The notes under the pieces: generated by a model | Databases searched by the model: none | Told to the model about the DNA's origin: nothing | The model's input: the letters and a program-made list of their open reading frames with translations, nothing else | Assembly: GCA_934402055.1 (NCBI GenBank) | Contig: CAKRTC010000001.1 | Coordinates: 189,259-253,258, forward strand | Reading direction: 5' to 3' | Length of the DNA stretch: 64,000 nt | Source: an uncultured Lachnospiraceae bacterium | GTDB lineage: Bacteria; Bacillota; Clostridia; Lachnospirales; Lachnospiraceae | Program-made: the position numbers and the translations under genes | Shown: piece by piece, positions 1 through 7,562 of the stretch | How positions within the stretch are numbered: position 1 is the first letter of the stretch | Layout: each line of letters opens with the position of its first letter

Positions 1-1
1 G

Positions 2-43
2 GCGGAGTTCACGGCGGCGGAGGAAGAAAATTCTGACAGGTGA
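2..43 (+). CDS. C-terminal end of an upstream gene (partial)
   Basis: The frame starting at base 2 is open to a TGA at 41-43 and encodes an acidic tail (AEFTAAEEENSDR). It ends 4 bases before the next start, the spacing expected of an operon partner. The fragment is too short to name. Other frames here are also open or stop nearby, so this is a weak call. Confidence 0.3.
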   Translation, partial: AEFTAAEEENSDR

Positions 44-47
44 ACAG

Positions 48-1913
48 ATGAACAGACAGATACTTCTGTTAAGAGACATTTACGATAATAATAAAGCAAC
101 TCAGAGAGCCCTGTGCAAAAGCACGGGGCTTGCTCTCGGAACTGTCAACACTCTTATTAAAGAGGCGATATCGGACGGATATATCGTTCAGGACAGTAAA
201 AAGGGATATGAATTAAGCGAAACGGGAAGAGAGAGACTGAAGCCATATAAAGTAGACTGTGCCCTGATCATGGCAGCAGGCTTCGGTTCGAGATTTGTTC
301 CGCTCTCATTTGAGAAACCAAAGGGACTTCTTGAGGTACTGGGAGAACCTATGGTGGAGCGTCAGATACGGCAGCTTAAGGAAGCGGGAATAGATGATAT
401 AGCCATAGTAGTAGGCTATATGAAGGAAAAATTTGAATATCTCACCGATAAATTCGGTGTTAAGCTTATATATAATCCGGATTATGCAAGCAGAAACAAT
501 ATAGGCAGCATTGAATATGCCTATGATTACTTATATGGCAGAAATGCTTATATATTAAGCTCAGATAACTGGATCAGAAATAACATGTATCACAGCTATG
601 AACCGTGGGCATGGTATTCTGCCAAGCATGCGGACGGCAGGACCTCGGAGTGGACTCTGATAACAGATAAAAAAGGCCGCATCAAGGATACCTTCCCGGG
701 AGGCAGGGACTGTGATTATATGTTCGGTCCGGTTTATTTCTCAAGAGAATTCGGAGAGAACTTTCTGCCGGTATTAAAGCTGTACTGCGCACTTCCGGGT
801 ACTGCGGATTACTACTGGGAGCATGTGCTTATGCAGATGCTGAGCGGAGAGGCAAAAAAACGTATAAATGCGTATTTCGGTAAAGTTCCGGAGCTTGAAC
901 TCTGTGATAAGCTTGAGATGTATATCAATCTCCAGCCGGAGGATAATGTATACGAGTTCGAAAATCTGGAAGAGCTGAGAGCCTTCGATCCCAAATATAT
1001 TGATGATTCCGGCTCTGAGGCAATGCAGCTTGTTGCAGATATATTTAAGGTCAGAGAATCAAAGGTACAGAATATACGGCGTCTGAAGGCAGGCATGACC
1101 AACAATTCGTGGCTGTTTACCATAGATGATAAGTCATATATATGCAGGATACCCGGAGAAGGTACGGATAAGCTCATAAACAGACACAATGAATCCGAGG
1201 TATATAAGGCTATAGAGCAGCTTCATATAGCCGAGCATCTTATATACTTTGACGATAAGACAGGATATAAGATATCGGAGTATTATGAGGATTCGCGTAA
1301 TGCCGACTTTGCAGATGATGCGGATCTTGAGGCTTGTATGCATAAGCTGCGCAGACTGCATGAGTCAGGCACAAAGGTGAAACATGACTTTGATATTGCA
1401 GCTATGATAAGCTTTTATGAGGAGCTGTGCGGACATATAGCCTTTGAAGATTATGAGACTGTAAAGCTAAAACGAGACAGGCTGCTCGAATGGGTGGATT
1501 CCCATTGCGGTCAAAAGGTGCTTGCACATATAGACCCGGTACAAGACAATTTTATCCTGCTTAAGGGAGCGGATCTGTCAGAGTCGAAACGTGACGAGAA
1601 GCTTATAAGACTTATAGACTGGGAATATGCCGGAATGTGCGATCCTATGATGGATCTGGGCATGTGTGCGATATATTCGTATATGGATGAAATGCGGACG
1701 GAGCGTATGGCAGAGCTGTATTTCGGAAGAAAGCCGGAGGAAGCCGAGCTTAGGCTGATATATGCTTATATGGCACTGGGAGGACTGCTTTGGTCGCTGT
1801 GGGGACTCTATAAAGAGTCGCTCGGAGTCCGGTTTTCGGATTATACTATCAAGATGTACAGATATTTTAAAAAGTATGCCGATAAGGTGCTTGAGGTAAA
1901 TGTTGAAAAGTGA
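48..1913 (+). CDS. HTH / LicC-like nucleotidyltransferase / LicA-like choline kinase fusion protein
   Basis: Three domains are visible in 621 residues. Residues 1-65 look like a winged helix of MarR type. From about residue 71 there is a nucleotidyltransferase fold with the signature MAAGFGSRFVPLS and a following KPKGLL, as in CTP:phosphocholine cytidylyltransferase (LicC). From about residue 340 there is an aminoglycoside/choline kinase fold with the catalytic HIDPVQDN near residue 494 and the metal-binding IDWEYAG near 523. In known LicA/LicC systems these activities make CDP-choline for decorating surface polymers. The substrate here (choline or ethanolamine) is inferred. The start follows AGGTGA. 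The HTH domain could make the protein a sensor-enzyme, but it may also be structural. Confidence 0.85.
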   Translation: MNRQILLLRDIYDNNKATQRALCKSTGLALGTVNTLIKEAISDGYIVQDSKKGYELSETGRERLKPYKVDCALIMAAGFGSRFVPLSFEKPKGLLEVLGEPMVERQIRQLKEAGIDDIAIVVGYMKEKFEYLTDKFGVKLIYNPDYASRNNIGSIEYAYDYLYGRNAYILSSDNWIRNNMYHSYEPWAWYSAKHADGRTSEWTLITDKKGRIKDTFPGGRDCDYMFGPVYFSREFGENFLPVLKLYCALPGTADYYWEHVLMQMLSGEAKKRINAYFGKVPELELCDKLEMYINLQPEDNVYEFENLEELRAFDPKYIDDSGSEAMQLVADIFKVRESKVQNIRRLKAGMTNNSWLFTIDDKSYICRIPGEGTDKLINRHNESEVYKAIEQLHIAEHLIYFDDKTGYKISEYYEDSRNADFADDADLEACMHKLRRLHESGTKVKHDFDIAAMISFYEELCGHIAFEDYETVKLKRDRLLEWVDSHCGQKVLAHIDPVQDNFILLKGADLSESKRDEKLIRLIDWEYAGMCDPMMDLGMCAIYSYMDEMRTERMAELYFGRKPEEAELRLIYAYMALGGLLWSLWGLYKESLGVRFSDYTIKMYRYFKKYADKVLEVNVEK

Positions 1914-1941
1914 AGCGGGCAGTGACAGGAGAGGTGGATAA

Positions 1942-2943
1942 ATGAAGAAAATTTGCAATGTATTGATCATATCCGCAGTGCTTGGCGCTATGGGGATAAC
2001 GAGTTATGCCGATATTATAAGTGATGCTCCCACATTGTCAAACAGCGATAACAAAGGCACAACAGTAACTGCGGCACCGCCCGGTTCCAAAGAGGATGTT
2101 GCCATAGATATAGGAAACGGCGAGACTGTCATAGTCTCGGTACCGGGCTCGTTGCCGGATCTTCCGACTGTAAGGAGTAAAGGAAGCGGAAGCTCATCCG
2201 GCAGCAGCAATGTGATAATAGCAGGTCCGGGAGCAAGCGGGAGCGATGAGTCGCAGGTGCCGGGCAGCAAATATGCCGATGCCGCCAAGACCAAGATAGA
2301 GCTGGGGTATACGCTGGTGTCTCCGAATTATGATTTTAACGGTTTTAAGGTTGCCGAAGGCAGCGTGCAGTTAAGTGACGGAAGCTGGGTGATAATTCCT
2401 CACGATAAATATATAAGACAGCCTTATTTTAAGCTGCTTCGTGAAGACGGGGACTGGTACGTGGTATCGGTTCATGCAAGCCGTATCGGAAACTACTATA
2501 CCGATGACGGAAGCACCGTCAATGAGCTCTGGCTCAAGAAATCGGATTGCCTTGCCAGGAACTATATAGAGCTTAATACAAGCAATGCCAAGAGACAGGC
2601 AGTAGTGAAATACGCTCTCGGACTCTTAGGCAAGGGTTATAAGTATGGCGGAAACGGGCCGGATGAGTTTGATTGTTCCGGTTTTGTAAATAATGTAATG
2701 AGCTCAAACGGCATAAAAGTTGCACGTACATCAACGGAGATATGTTCTGCCGGAAGCAATGTGAGTATAACAGGACTGAGACCCGGAGATATCGTAGGCA
2801 GATCCGGACATGTGGGAATATATATAGGTGACGGATATTTTGTCCATGCTGCCGAATCATCTACGGGTGTCATTACAGACAGTCTGGATATATACAACAG
2901 ATCGGCAGCATTTACATCATACAGAAATGTAATGGGTGATTGA
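1942..2943 (+). CDS. Secreted NlpC/P60 peptidoglycan hydrolase
   Basis: This 333-residue protein has an N-terminal signal peptide (charged MKK, hydrophobic core, cut near SYA-D). A Ser/Gly-rich linker follows around residues 75-110, then an SH3-like middle region and a C-terminal NlpC/P60 domain. The catalytic set is visible: Cys245 in DCSG, His290 in GHVGIYIG and His302 in VHAAES. Such enzymes cleave gamma-D-Glu to diamino acid bonds in cell-wall peptides outside the cell. It starts 28 bases after the upstream gene with GGAGAGGTGG as ribosome site, so it may be co-transcribed with the LicAC-like gene, and both point to the cell surface. Confidence 0.88.
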   Translation: MKKICNVLIISAVLGAMGITSYADIISDAPTLSNSDNKGTTVTAAPPGSKEDVAIDIGNGETVIVSVPGSLPDLPTVRSKGSGSSSGSSNVIIAGPGASGSDESQVPGSKYADAAKTKIELGYTLVSPNYDFNGFKVAEGSVQLSDGSWVIIPHDKYIRQPYFKLLREDGDWYVVSVHASRIGNYYTDDGSTVNELWLKKSDCLARNYIELNTSNAKRQAVVKYALGLLGKGYKYGGNGPDEFDCSGFVNNVMSSNGIKVARTSTEICSAGSNVSITGLRPGDIVGRSGHVGIYIGDGYFVHAAESSTGVITDSLDIYNRSAAFTSYRNVMGD

Positions 2944-2976
2944 TATAAGTTGATAAGTGTCGGGGGAAGGGTATAA

Positions 2977-4308
2977 ATGAATAGTTTTACTGACAGTGTG
3001 TGCAGATTCCTGAGAAGGGCGGGAACCTACATGGTTGTAATTGTCAGCTGGTTTATAATAGCAATAGTCATAGGTGTGTTCTGCGGAGTAATAGGAACGG
3101 CATTTCATAAGGGTGTAGATCTTGCCACCGAACTCAGAGGAGAGCATGCCCGGTTGTTGTGGTGTATGCCTATAGCGGGAATCATCATAATATCTGTGTA
3201 TAAGCTTTTTCGTACGGAAGGTATGGGCACCAATGATATTATTGATGCGGTTCAGCTTGGAAACGGTCTTTCTATATGGCTGCTTCCGTCAATATATATA
3301 GGAACCGTGCTTACCCATCTTGTCGGAGGTAGTGCCGGCAGAGAGGGAGCGGCACTTCAGATGGGAGGCTCTATAGGCAATTACGTAGGCGGAGTCTATG
3401 ATCTGGATGAAAATGATATGAAGATCGCGACCATGTGCGGAATGGCGGCATTTTTCTCGGCGCTGTTCGGAACACCGCTTACGGCAGCAGTATTTGCCAT
3501 AATGGTAATATCCATAGGTTCTTTTGTTCATATGGCATTTTTGCCTTGTCTTGTATCTGCGGTCACGGCATATTTCGTATCGGTGTCATTCGGAGTGGCG
3601 CCTACCCATTATACGATCATGGTTCCGGAATTTACTGTGCCTCTTTTTTGTAAGGTAGCTTTACTTGCGGTCGGATTTTCTATAGTATCGGTTATTTTCT
3701 GCGAATCCATGCATGCAGCCGAAAAGCTTCTGAAGCTCGGTCCGCTTAAGAATAAATGGATAAGGGTCATTGCCGGAGGTCTTATTATTATAGCTCTTAC
3801 ATATATTGTAGGAACAACGGATTATAACGGCGCAGGTATGAATATAGTGCAGGCGGCAGTCGAGGAAGGCAAGGCGAGACCTGAAGCATTTGCATTAAAG
3901 CTCTTGTTTACAGCTATAACACTCGGAGCAGGCTACAAGGGCGGAGAAGTCGTTCCGAGCTTCTTTGTCGGAGCGACCTTCGGATGTGTGCTTGCCCCTC
4001 TTTTAGGTGTTCCGGCAGGCTTCGGTGCAGCACTGGGACTGGTCGGAGTCTTCTGCGGAGCTACCAACTGTATGATCTCATCCATCATATTGTCGGTCGA
4101 ATTGTTCGGCTCCGAGGGAATACTGTTTTTTGCGCTCGTATGCGGTATCAGCTTCATGCTCTCCGGTTACAGAGGCTTATATTCAAGTCAGACCATATTA
4201 TATTCCAAGATAGGTATCGAGTATCTCGATGTTAAGGCAAATCATCACCATCTCGGAGATGATGATTACGACAAACATATAGAAAAATACCGCGTGTTCA
4301 GAAAATGA
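2977..4308 (+). CDS. ClC-family anion channel/antiporter
   Basis: This is a 443-residue polytopic membrane protein with about ten hydrophobic segments. It has the ClC signature GREGAALQMGG near residues 120-131, including the Glu that acts as gate or proton relay in the family. A second motif, KGGEVVPSFFVGATFG, near residue 325 replaces the GGIFAP type of classical ClC chloride exchangers. This variant occurs in the branch that includes fluoride-exporting members, so fluoride is possible. No fluoride riboswitch is present in the 33-base upstream gap, so ion specificity is open. The His-rich C-terminal tail (NHHHLGDDDYDKH) has no assigned role. Confidence 0.85.
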   Translation: MNSFTDSVCRFLRRAGTYMVVIVSWFIIAIVIGVFCGVIGTAFHKGVDLATELRGEHARLLWCMPIAGIIIISVYKLFRTEGMGTNDIIDAVQLGNGLSIWLLPSIYIGTVLTHLVGGSAGREGAALQMGGSIGNYVGGVYDLDENDMKIATMCGMAAFFSALFGTPLTAAVFAIMVISIGSFVHMAFLPCLVSAVTAYFVSVSFGVAPTHYTIMVPEFTVPLFCKVALLAVGFSIVSVIFCESMHAAEKLLKLGPLKNKWIRVIAGGLIIIALTYIVGTTDYNGAGMNIVQAAVEEGKARPEAFALKLLFTAITLGAGYKGGEVVPSFFVGATFGCVLAPLLGVPAGFGAALGLVGVFCGATNCMISSIILSVELFGSEGILFFALVCGISFMLSGYRGLYSSQTILYSKIGIEYLDVKANHHHLGDDDYDKHIEKYRVFRK

Positions 4309-4349
4309 TCATTAACGGTATTTTTAACGAAACTTGGCAGGGATAGAGC

Positions 4350-4379
4350 TTGCAATCAATATGACTTAAGCACTATAAT
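4350..4379 (+). promoter_or_regulatory. Probable sigma-A promoter of glyA
   Basis: TTGCAA (4350-4355) and TATAAT (4374-4379) are separated by 18 bases, about 90 bases before the glyA start. The surrounding 160-base gap is otherwise AT-rich and no riboswitch fold was recognised. Confidence 0.6.
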
Positions 4380-4469
4380 GTTCTACGTATTTGTCTGAAA
4401 ACAAAGAAACTTTGATATTAAAAGCTGACTATTCAGCACGATTATATAATATTCCCTAAGGAGGATATC

Positions 4470-5708
4470 ATGTACACACTTGAAGACATTAAAGCTGTAG
4501 ATCCGGAGATTGCCGAGGTCATAGTTGCCGAGCAGAACAGACAGAACGATCATATTGAGCTGATCGCATCAGAGAACTGGGTAAGCAAGGCCGTTATGTC
4601 GGCAATGGGTTCGGTACTTACCAATAAATATGCCGAGGGTTATCCGGGCAAGCGTTATTACGGCGGATGCGTAGATGTAGATATAGCCGAGAATCTTGCA
4701 ATTGAGAGACTTAAGGAGCTTTTCGGATGTGAGTATGCCAATGTACAGCCTCATTCCGGTGCTCAGGCAAATATGGCTGTAGAGATGGCAGTACTTAAGC
4801 CGGGCGATACAATGATGGGCCTTAACCTTGATATGGGCGGACATCTTACACACGGTTCACCGGCAAACTTCAGCGGAATTTACTTCAATATAGTTCCTTA
4901 CGGTGTAAATGATGAGGGATTTATCGATTATGACGAGGTTGAGCGTATTGCTCTTGAGTGCAAGCCTAAGATGATCTGTGCAGGTGCATCGGCATATGCA
5001 AGAGCAATAGACTTCAAGAGATTCCGTGAGATCGCAGACAAGGTAGATGCTGTTCTCTGGGTAGATATGGCTCATATTGCAGGACTTGTTGCCGCAGGAC
5101 TTCACCAGAGCCCTATCCCTTATGCAGATATCGTTACGACTACAACACACAAGACTCTCAGAGGACCGAGAGGCGGTGTTATCATGTCTACAGAGGCTGC
5201 CAATGCCAAGTACAACTTCAACAAGGCTGTATTCCCGGGTATTCAGGGCGGTCCGCTTATGCATGTTATCGCAGCCAAGGCAGTTTGCTTCAAGGAAGCA
5301 CTTCAGCCTGAGTTCAAGGAGTACGGTAAGCAGATCATTAATAATGCACAGGCGCTTTGCAAGGGACTCCAGAACAGAGGCATCAAGATCGTTTCAAACG
5401 GTACCGACAATCATCTTATGCTTGTAGATCTTACACCGTTTGAGCTTACAGGCAAGGAGGTCGAGAAGCTTCTTGATCAGGCTCATATTACCGTTAACAA
5501 GAATACCATTCCTAACGATCCTAAGAGCCCGTTCGTAACAAGCGGCCTCAGACTCGGAACACCGGCTGCTACTACAAGAGGTCTTAAGGAAGATGACTTC
5601 GATAAGGTTGCAGAGGCGATCGCTATCGTTATCAAGGAAGGCGAAGCAGGCATAGAGAAGGCACGTGCTATCGTTGCCGAGATCACAGCAAAGTATCCGC
5701 TTGATTGA
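4470..5708 (+). CDS. glyA: Serine hydroxymethyltransferase
   Basis: This cytoplasmic PLP enzyme interconverts serine + THF with glycine + methylene-THF. Its 412 residues match the usual bacterial length. The PLP lysine is Lys228 in TTTTHKTLRGPRGG, and the N-terminal substrate loop (HIELIASENWVS) is intact. It has a strong ribosome site (TAAGGAGG) and its own promoter and terminator, so it is probably monocistronic. It is the entry point of one-carbon units used by Fhs, FchA, FolD and PanB elsewhere in the window. Confidence 0.97.
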   Translation: MYTLEDIKAVDPEIAEVIVAEQNRQNDHIELIASENWVSKAVMSAMGSVLTNKYAEGYPGKRYYGGCVDVDIAENLAIERLKELFGCEYANVQPHSGAQANMAVEMAVLKPGDTMMGLNLDMGGHLTHGSPANFSGIYFNIVPYGVNDEGFIDYDEVERIALECKPKMICAGASAYARAIDFKRFREIADKVDAVLWVDMAHIAGLVAAGLHQSPIPYADIVTTTTHKTLRGPRGGVIMSTEAANAKYNFNKAVFPGIQGGPLMHVIAAKAVCFKEALQPEFKEYGKQIINNAQALCKGLQNRGIKIVSNGTDNHLMLVDLTPFELTGKEVEKLLDQAHITVNKNTIPNDPKSPFVTSGLRLGTPAATTRGLKEDDFDKVAEAIAIVIKEGEAGIEKARAIVAEITAKYPLD

Positions 5709-5727
5709 TAAACAGCAATTAAGTTAA

Positions 5728-5774
5728 AAAAGGGGGAGCATTTTCTTTGTGTTTAAGAAAATCTCTCCCTTTAT
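5728..5774 (+). terminator. Rho-independent terminator after glyA
   Basis: The arms AAAGGGGGAG-CATTTTCTT and AAGAAAAT-CTCTCCCTTT pair around a short loop and are followed by a weak TTAT tail. Confidence 0.65.
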
Positions 5775-5793
5775 CTATAGATGAGAAAAACTA

Positions 5794-6333
5794 ATGGAAT
5801 ATATAATTGAAAAAGGAAGCCCGGTCGATTTGAGTGATCGACTTGATAAAGAAAAAAGGTGCTATGAGCTGCTTGACGGACTTGGCATAGCTTATGACAG
5901 AATAGATCATGAACCGCTTATGACCATAGAGGCATGCGCAGGGGTGGATGCGGCACTTGAGACAGAGGTTTGTAAAAATCTGTTTCTTTGCAACAGACAG
6001 GAAACCAGGTTTTATCTGCTGATGCTTCCGGGAGAGAAGAAATTCAGCACAAAGGATGTTTCGGCACAGCTGGGAGTTGCAAGACTAAGCTTTGCAAAGG
6101 CAGAATATATGGAGAAATATCTGGATATAACACCCGGATCGGTAAGTGTCATGGGCTTGATGAACGATACCGAAAACCATGTTCAGCTGCTTATAGATGA
6201 GGAACTGCTGAAACAAGATAGATTCGGTGCACACCCGTGTATAAACACTTCCAGCCTGAGATTGAAGATCAGCGATCTTATGGATAAGATACTGCCGGCA
6301 ATGCACCATGAGCCGATAATAGTGAAGCTCTGA
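5794..6333 (+). CDS. Prolyl-tRNA editing protein (ProX/YbaK family)
   Basis: This 179-residue single-domain protein has the YbaK/aminoacyl-tRNA deacylase fold. Recognisable segments are CKNLFLCNRQETRFYLLMLPG with the conserved Lys in the family position, and GSVSVMGLMND with the conserved GxxSP-like turn. Family members clear Ala- or Cys-tRNA(Pro) in trans. The ProRS encoded at 16.5 kb is the short type without an internal editing domain, which fits a free-standing editor. It sits alone between glyA and the carbonic-anhydrase-like gene, 26 bases before the latter, so those two may share a transcript. Confidence 0.85.
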   Translation: MEYIIEKGSPVDLSDRLDKEKRCYELLDGLGIAYDRIDHEPLMTIEACAGVDAALETEVCKNLFLCNRQETRFYLLMLPGEKKFSTKDVSAQLGVARLSFAKAEYMEKYLDITPGSVSVMGLMNDTENHVQLLIDEELLKQDRFGAHPCINTSSLRLKISDLMDKILPAMHHEPIIVKL

Positions 6334-6358
6334 GCTTCTTGAAGTTATAGGAGAAAAT

Positions 6359-6892
6359 ATGTTTTCTACAGCAAATACGGAACCAAAAGTAGATCCAAGC
6401 GTATTTATCGCCGATAATGCAACAGTTATAGGTGATGTTGAGATAGGAGAGCATTCAAGCATATGGTTTAATGCCGTGCTTCGTTCGGACAACAATCATA
6501 TTAAGCTTGGCAAGCGTGTCAACATTCAGGACGGAGCCATAGTTCATGAGGACATAGATTGTCCGGTGGAGATAGGTGATGACGTGACGATAGGCCACGG
6601 AGCAATAGTTCACGGCTGCAAGATAGGCAGCAATGTCCTTATAGGAATGGGAGCAATACTGCTCAGCGGATGCGTTATCGGCAATAATTGTATGGTTGCG
6701 GCAGGATCGCTTGTGACCGGCAAGACCGTATTGCCGGATAATTCGATCATTATGGGATCACCGGCAAAGACGATCAAACCGCTCAGCGAAGAATATCTCG
6801 AAGAGATCAGATATGCCGCAAATGAGTATGTAGAACGCGGCATCGAGTTTAAGCGCGGAGAGTATAAGCAGGCTAAGTCTGCAAAGTCTTAA
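6359..6892 (+). CDS. Gamma-class carbonic anhydrase-like hexapeptide protein
   Basis: The 177 residues are dominated by left-handed beta-helix hexapeptide repeats. The three zinc-ligand histidines of the YrdA/Cam family are at His63, His80 and His85 (VHED, GHGAIVHG). A C-terminal helix follows (residues 155-175). The catalytic assignment is by family, and many members have weak or unknown activity. CO2/bicarbonate supply would suit a carboxylating anaerobe, but nothing in the neighbours proves it. The ribosome site is TAGGAG. Confidence 0.85.
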   Translation: MFSTANTEPKVDPSVFIADNATVIGDVEIGEHSSIWFNAVLRSDNNHIKLGKRVNIQDGAIVHEDIDCPVEIGDDVTIGHGAIVHGCKIGSNVLIGMGAILLSGCVIGNNCMVAAGSLVTGKTVLPDNSIIMGSPAKTIKPLSEEYLEEIRYAANEYVERGIEFKRGEYKQAKSAKS

Positions 6893-6923
6893 TACATTCA
6901 AATACATTTTCTGTAAACAGTGA

Positions 6924-6958
6924 AAGCCTTGGGGAGATGAAACCTCAAGGCTTTTTAT
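6924..6958 (+). terminator. Rho-independent terminator
   Basis: AAGCCTTGGGG and CCTCAAGGCTT form a strong stem with an 8-base loop, followed by TTTTATT. It closes the unit ending at 6892. Confidence 0.85.
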
Positions 6959-7071
6959 TCATTTCTGTTCGTTTTTCTACAAGATCTGCAAACTTTGTAC
7001 ATAATGAACAATAAAAATCAAATGTTCTACGTTTGCTTTGTACAAAACGTAGAGTAATGTCTGAGAAACCA

Positions 7072-7325
7072 ATGCAAAAATACATTTCATGCAAAAATGC
7101 ATAGTTAAAAATCGGCGTTTTTTTAACAAACAATGCAAAACTGCATATACGGTTATTTCGGGCTAATATTTGTTAGCGCCAGCTAATATTTGACAAAAAT
7201 TATTTGTTAACAAAACGTAAATGTGAGCCTGCATTGATATGCAAAAATGCATAAGAAAATAAAGACAAAAAACACAGTATTTTATGCGAAAATGCATAAA
7301 AAAAATTCACAATGCATAACGCACA
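7072..7325 (+). promoter_or_regulatory. Cluster of ATGCA-N4-TGCAT boxes upstream of the pyrimidine operon (candidate activator sites)
   Basis: Within the 670-base gene-free stretch 6893-7562 there are five 14-base palindromic boxes: 7072-7085 (ATGCAAAAATACAT), 7089-7102 (ATGCAAAAATGCAT), 7133-7146 (ATGCAAAACTGCAT), 7239-7252 (ATGCAAAAATGCAT) and 7284-7297 (ATGCGAAAATGCAT). A degenerate sixth starts at 7312. Centre spacings are 17, 44, 106 and 45 bases. They lie 75-300 bases before a sigma-54 promoter, where activator binding sites are expected. The nearby sigma-54 activator is the obvious candidate protein (inference). The rest of the gap also holds a CTACGTTT/AAACGTAG inverted repeat (7028-7053), two GCTAATATTTG direct repeats (7162, 7182) and a TTTGTTAACAAA palindrome (7203-7214). 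Confidence 0.7.
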
Positions 7326-7370
7326 AAAAACTCAAAAAATATTTCAGGAAATTTGTTGACTTTTCCATTT

Positions 7371-7387
7371 CTGGCATGTAAATTGCT
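7371..7387 (+). promoter_or_regulatory. Sigma-54 (-24/-12) promoter
   Basis: CTGGCATGTAAATTGCT matches the consensus YTGGCACGRNNNTTGCW at all but two positions, with the invariant GG (7373-7374) and GC (7385-7386) correctly 10 bases apart. Transcription would begin near 7397, leaving a leader of about 165 bases before the dihydropyrimidinase gene. Confidence 0.82.
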
Positions 7388-7390
7388 TAA

Positions 7391-7436
7391 TATAACGTAT
7401 AAAACTTTTTAGCTCAGCGAAGAGCAATACGTTATA
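7391..7436 (+). promoter_or_regulatory. Inverted repeat / hairpin at the start of the pyrimidine operon transcript
   Basis: TATAACGTAT (7391-7400) and ATACGTTATA (7427-7436) are perfect 10-base inverted copies. An inner GCTC/GAGC stem with loop AGCGAA lies between them. The first arm spans the predicted start site, so this could be an operator or an RNA 5' hairpin. It is followed by two near-identical CTCAAAGRCGAG segments (about 7441 and 7470). Confidence 0.55.
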
Positions 7437-7562
7437 CAGTCTCAAAGGCGAGAAGCTGTCTAACTATCTCAAAGACGAGTATCAAGTTAAGAAACATCCA
7501 CATTTAGTTATATTTCCAACTGAATATGCGAAAACACACAATCTATAGTGAAAGGAGTTTTT

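Noticed and set aside
4309..4469. Glycine riboswitch upstream of glyA
   Set aside because: The conserved glycine aptamer core is absent; only a standard promoter is seen.
6945..7133. 62-codon minus-strand ORF
   Set aside because: It lies in the AT-rich control region, runs through the inverted repeats and has no ribosome site or family resemblance.
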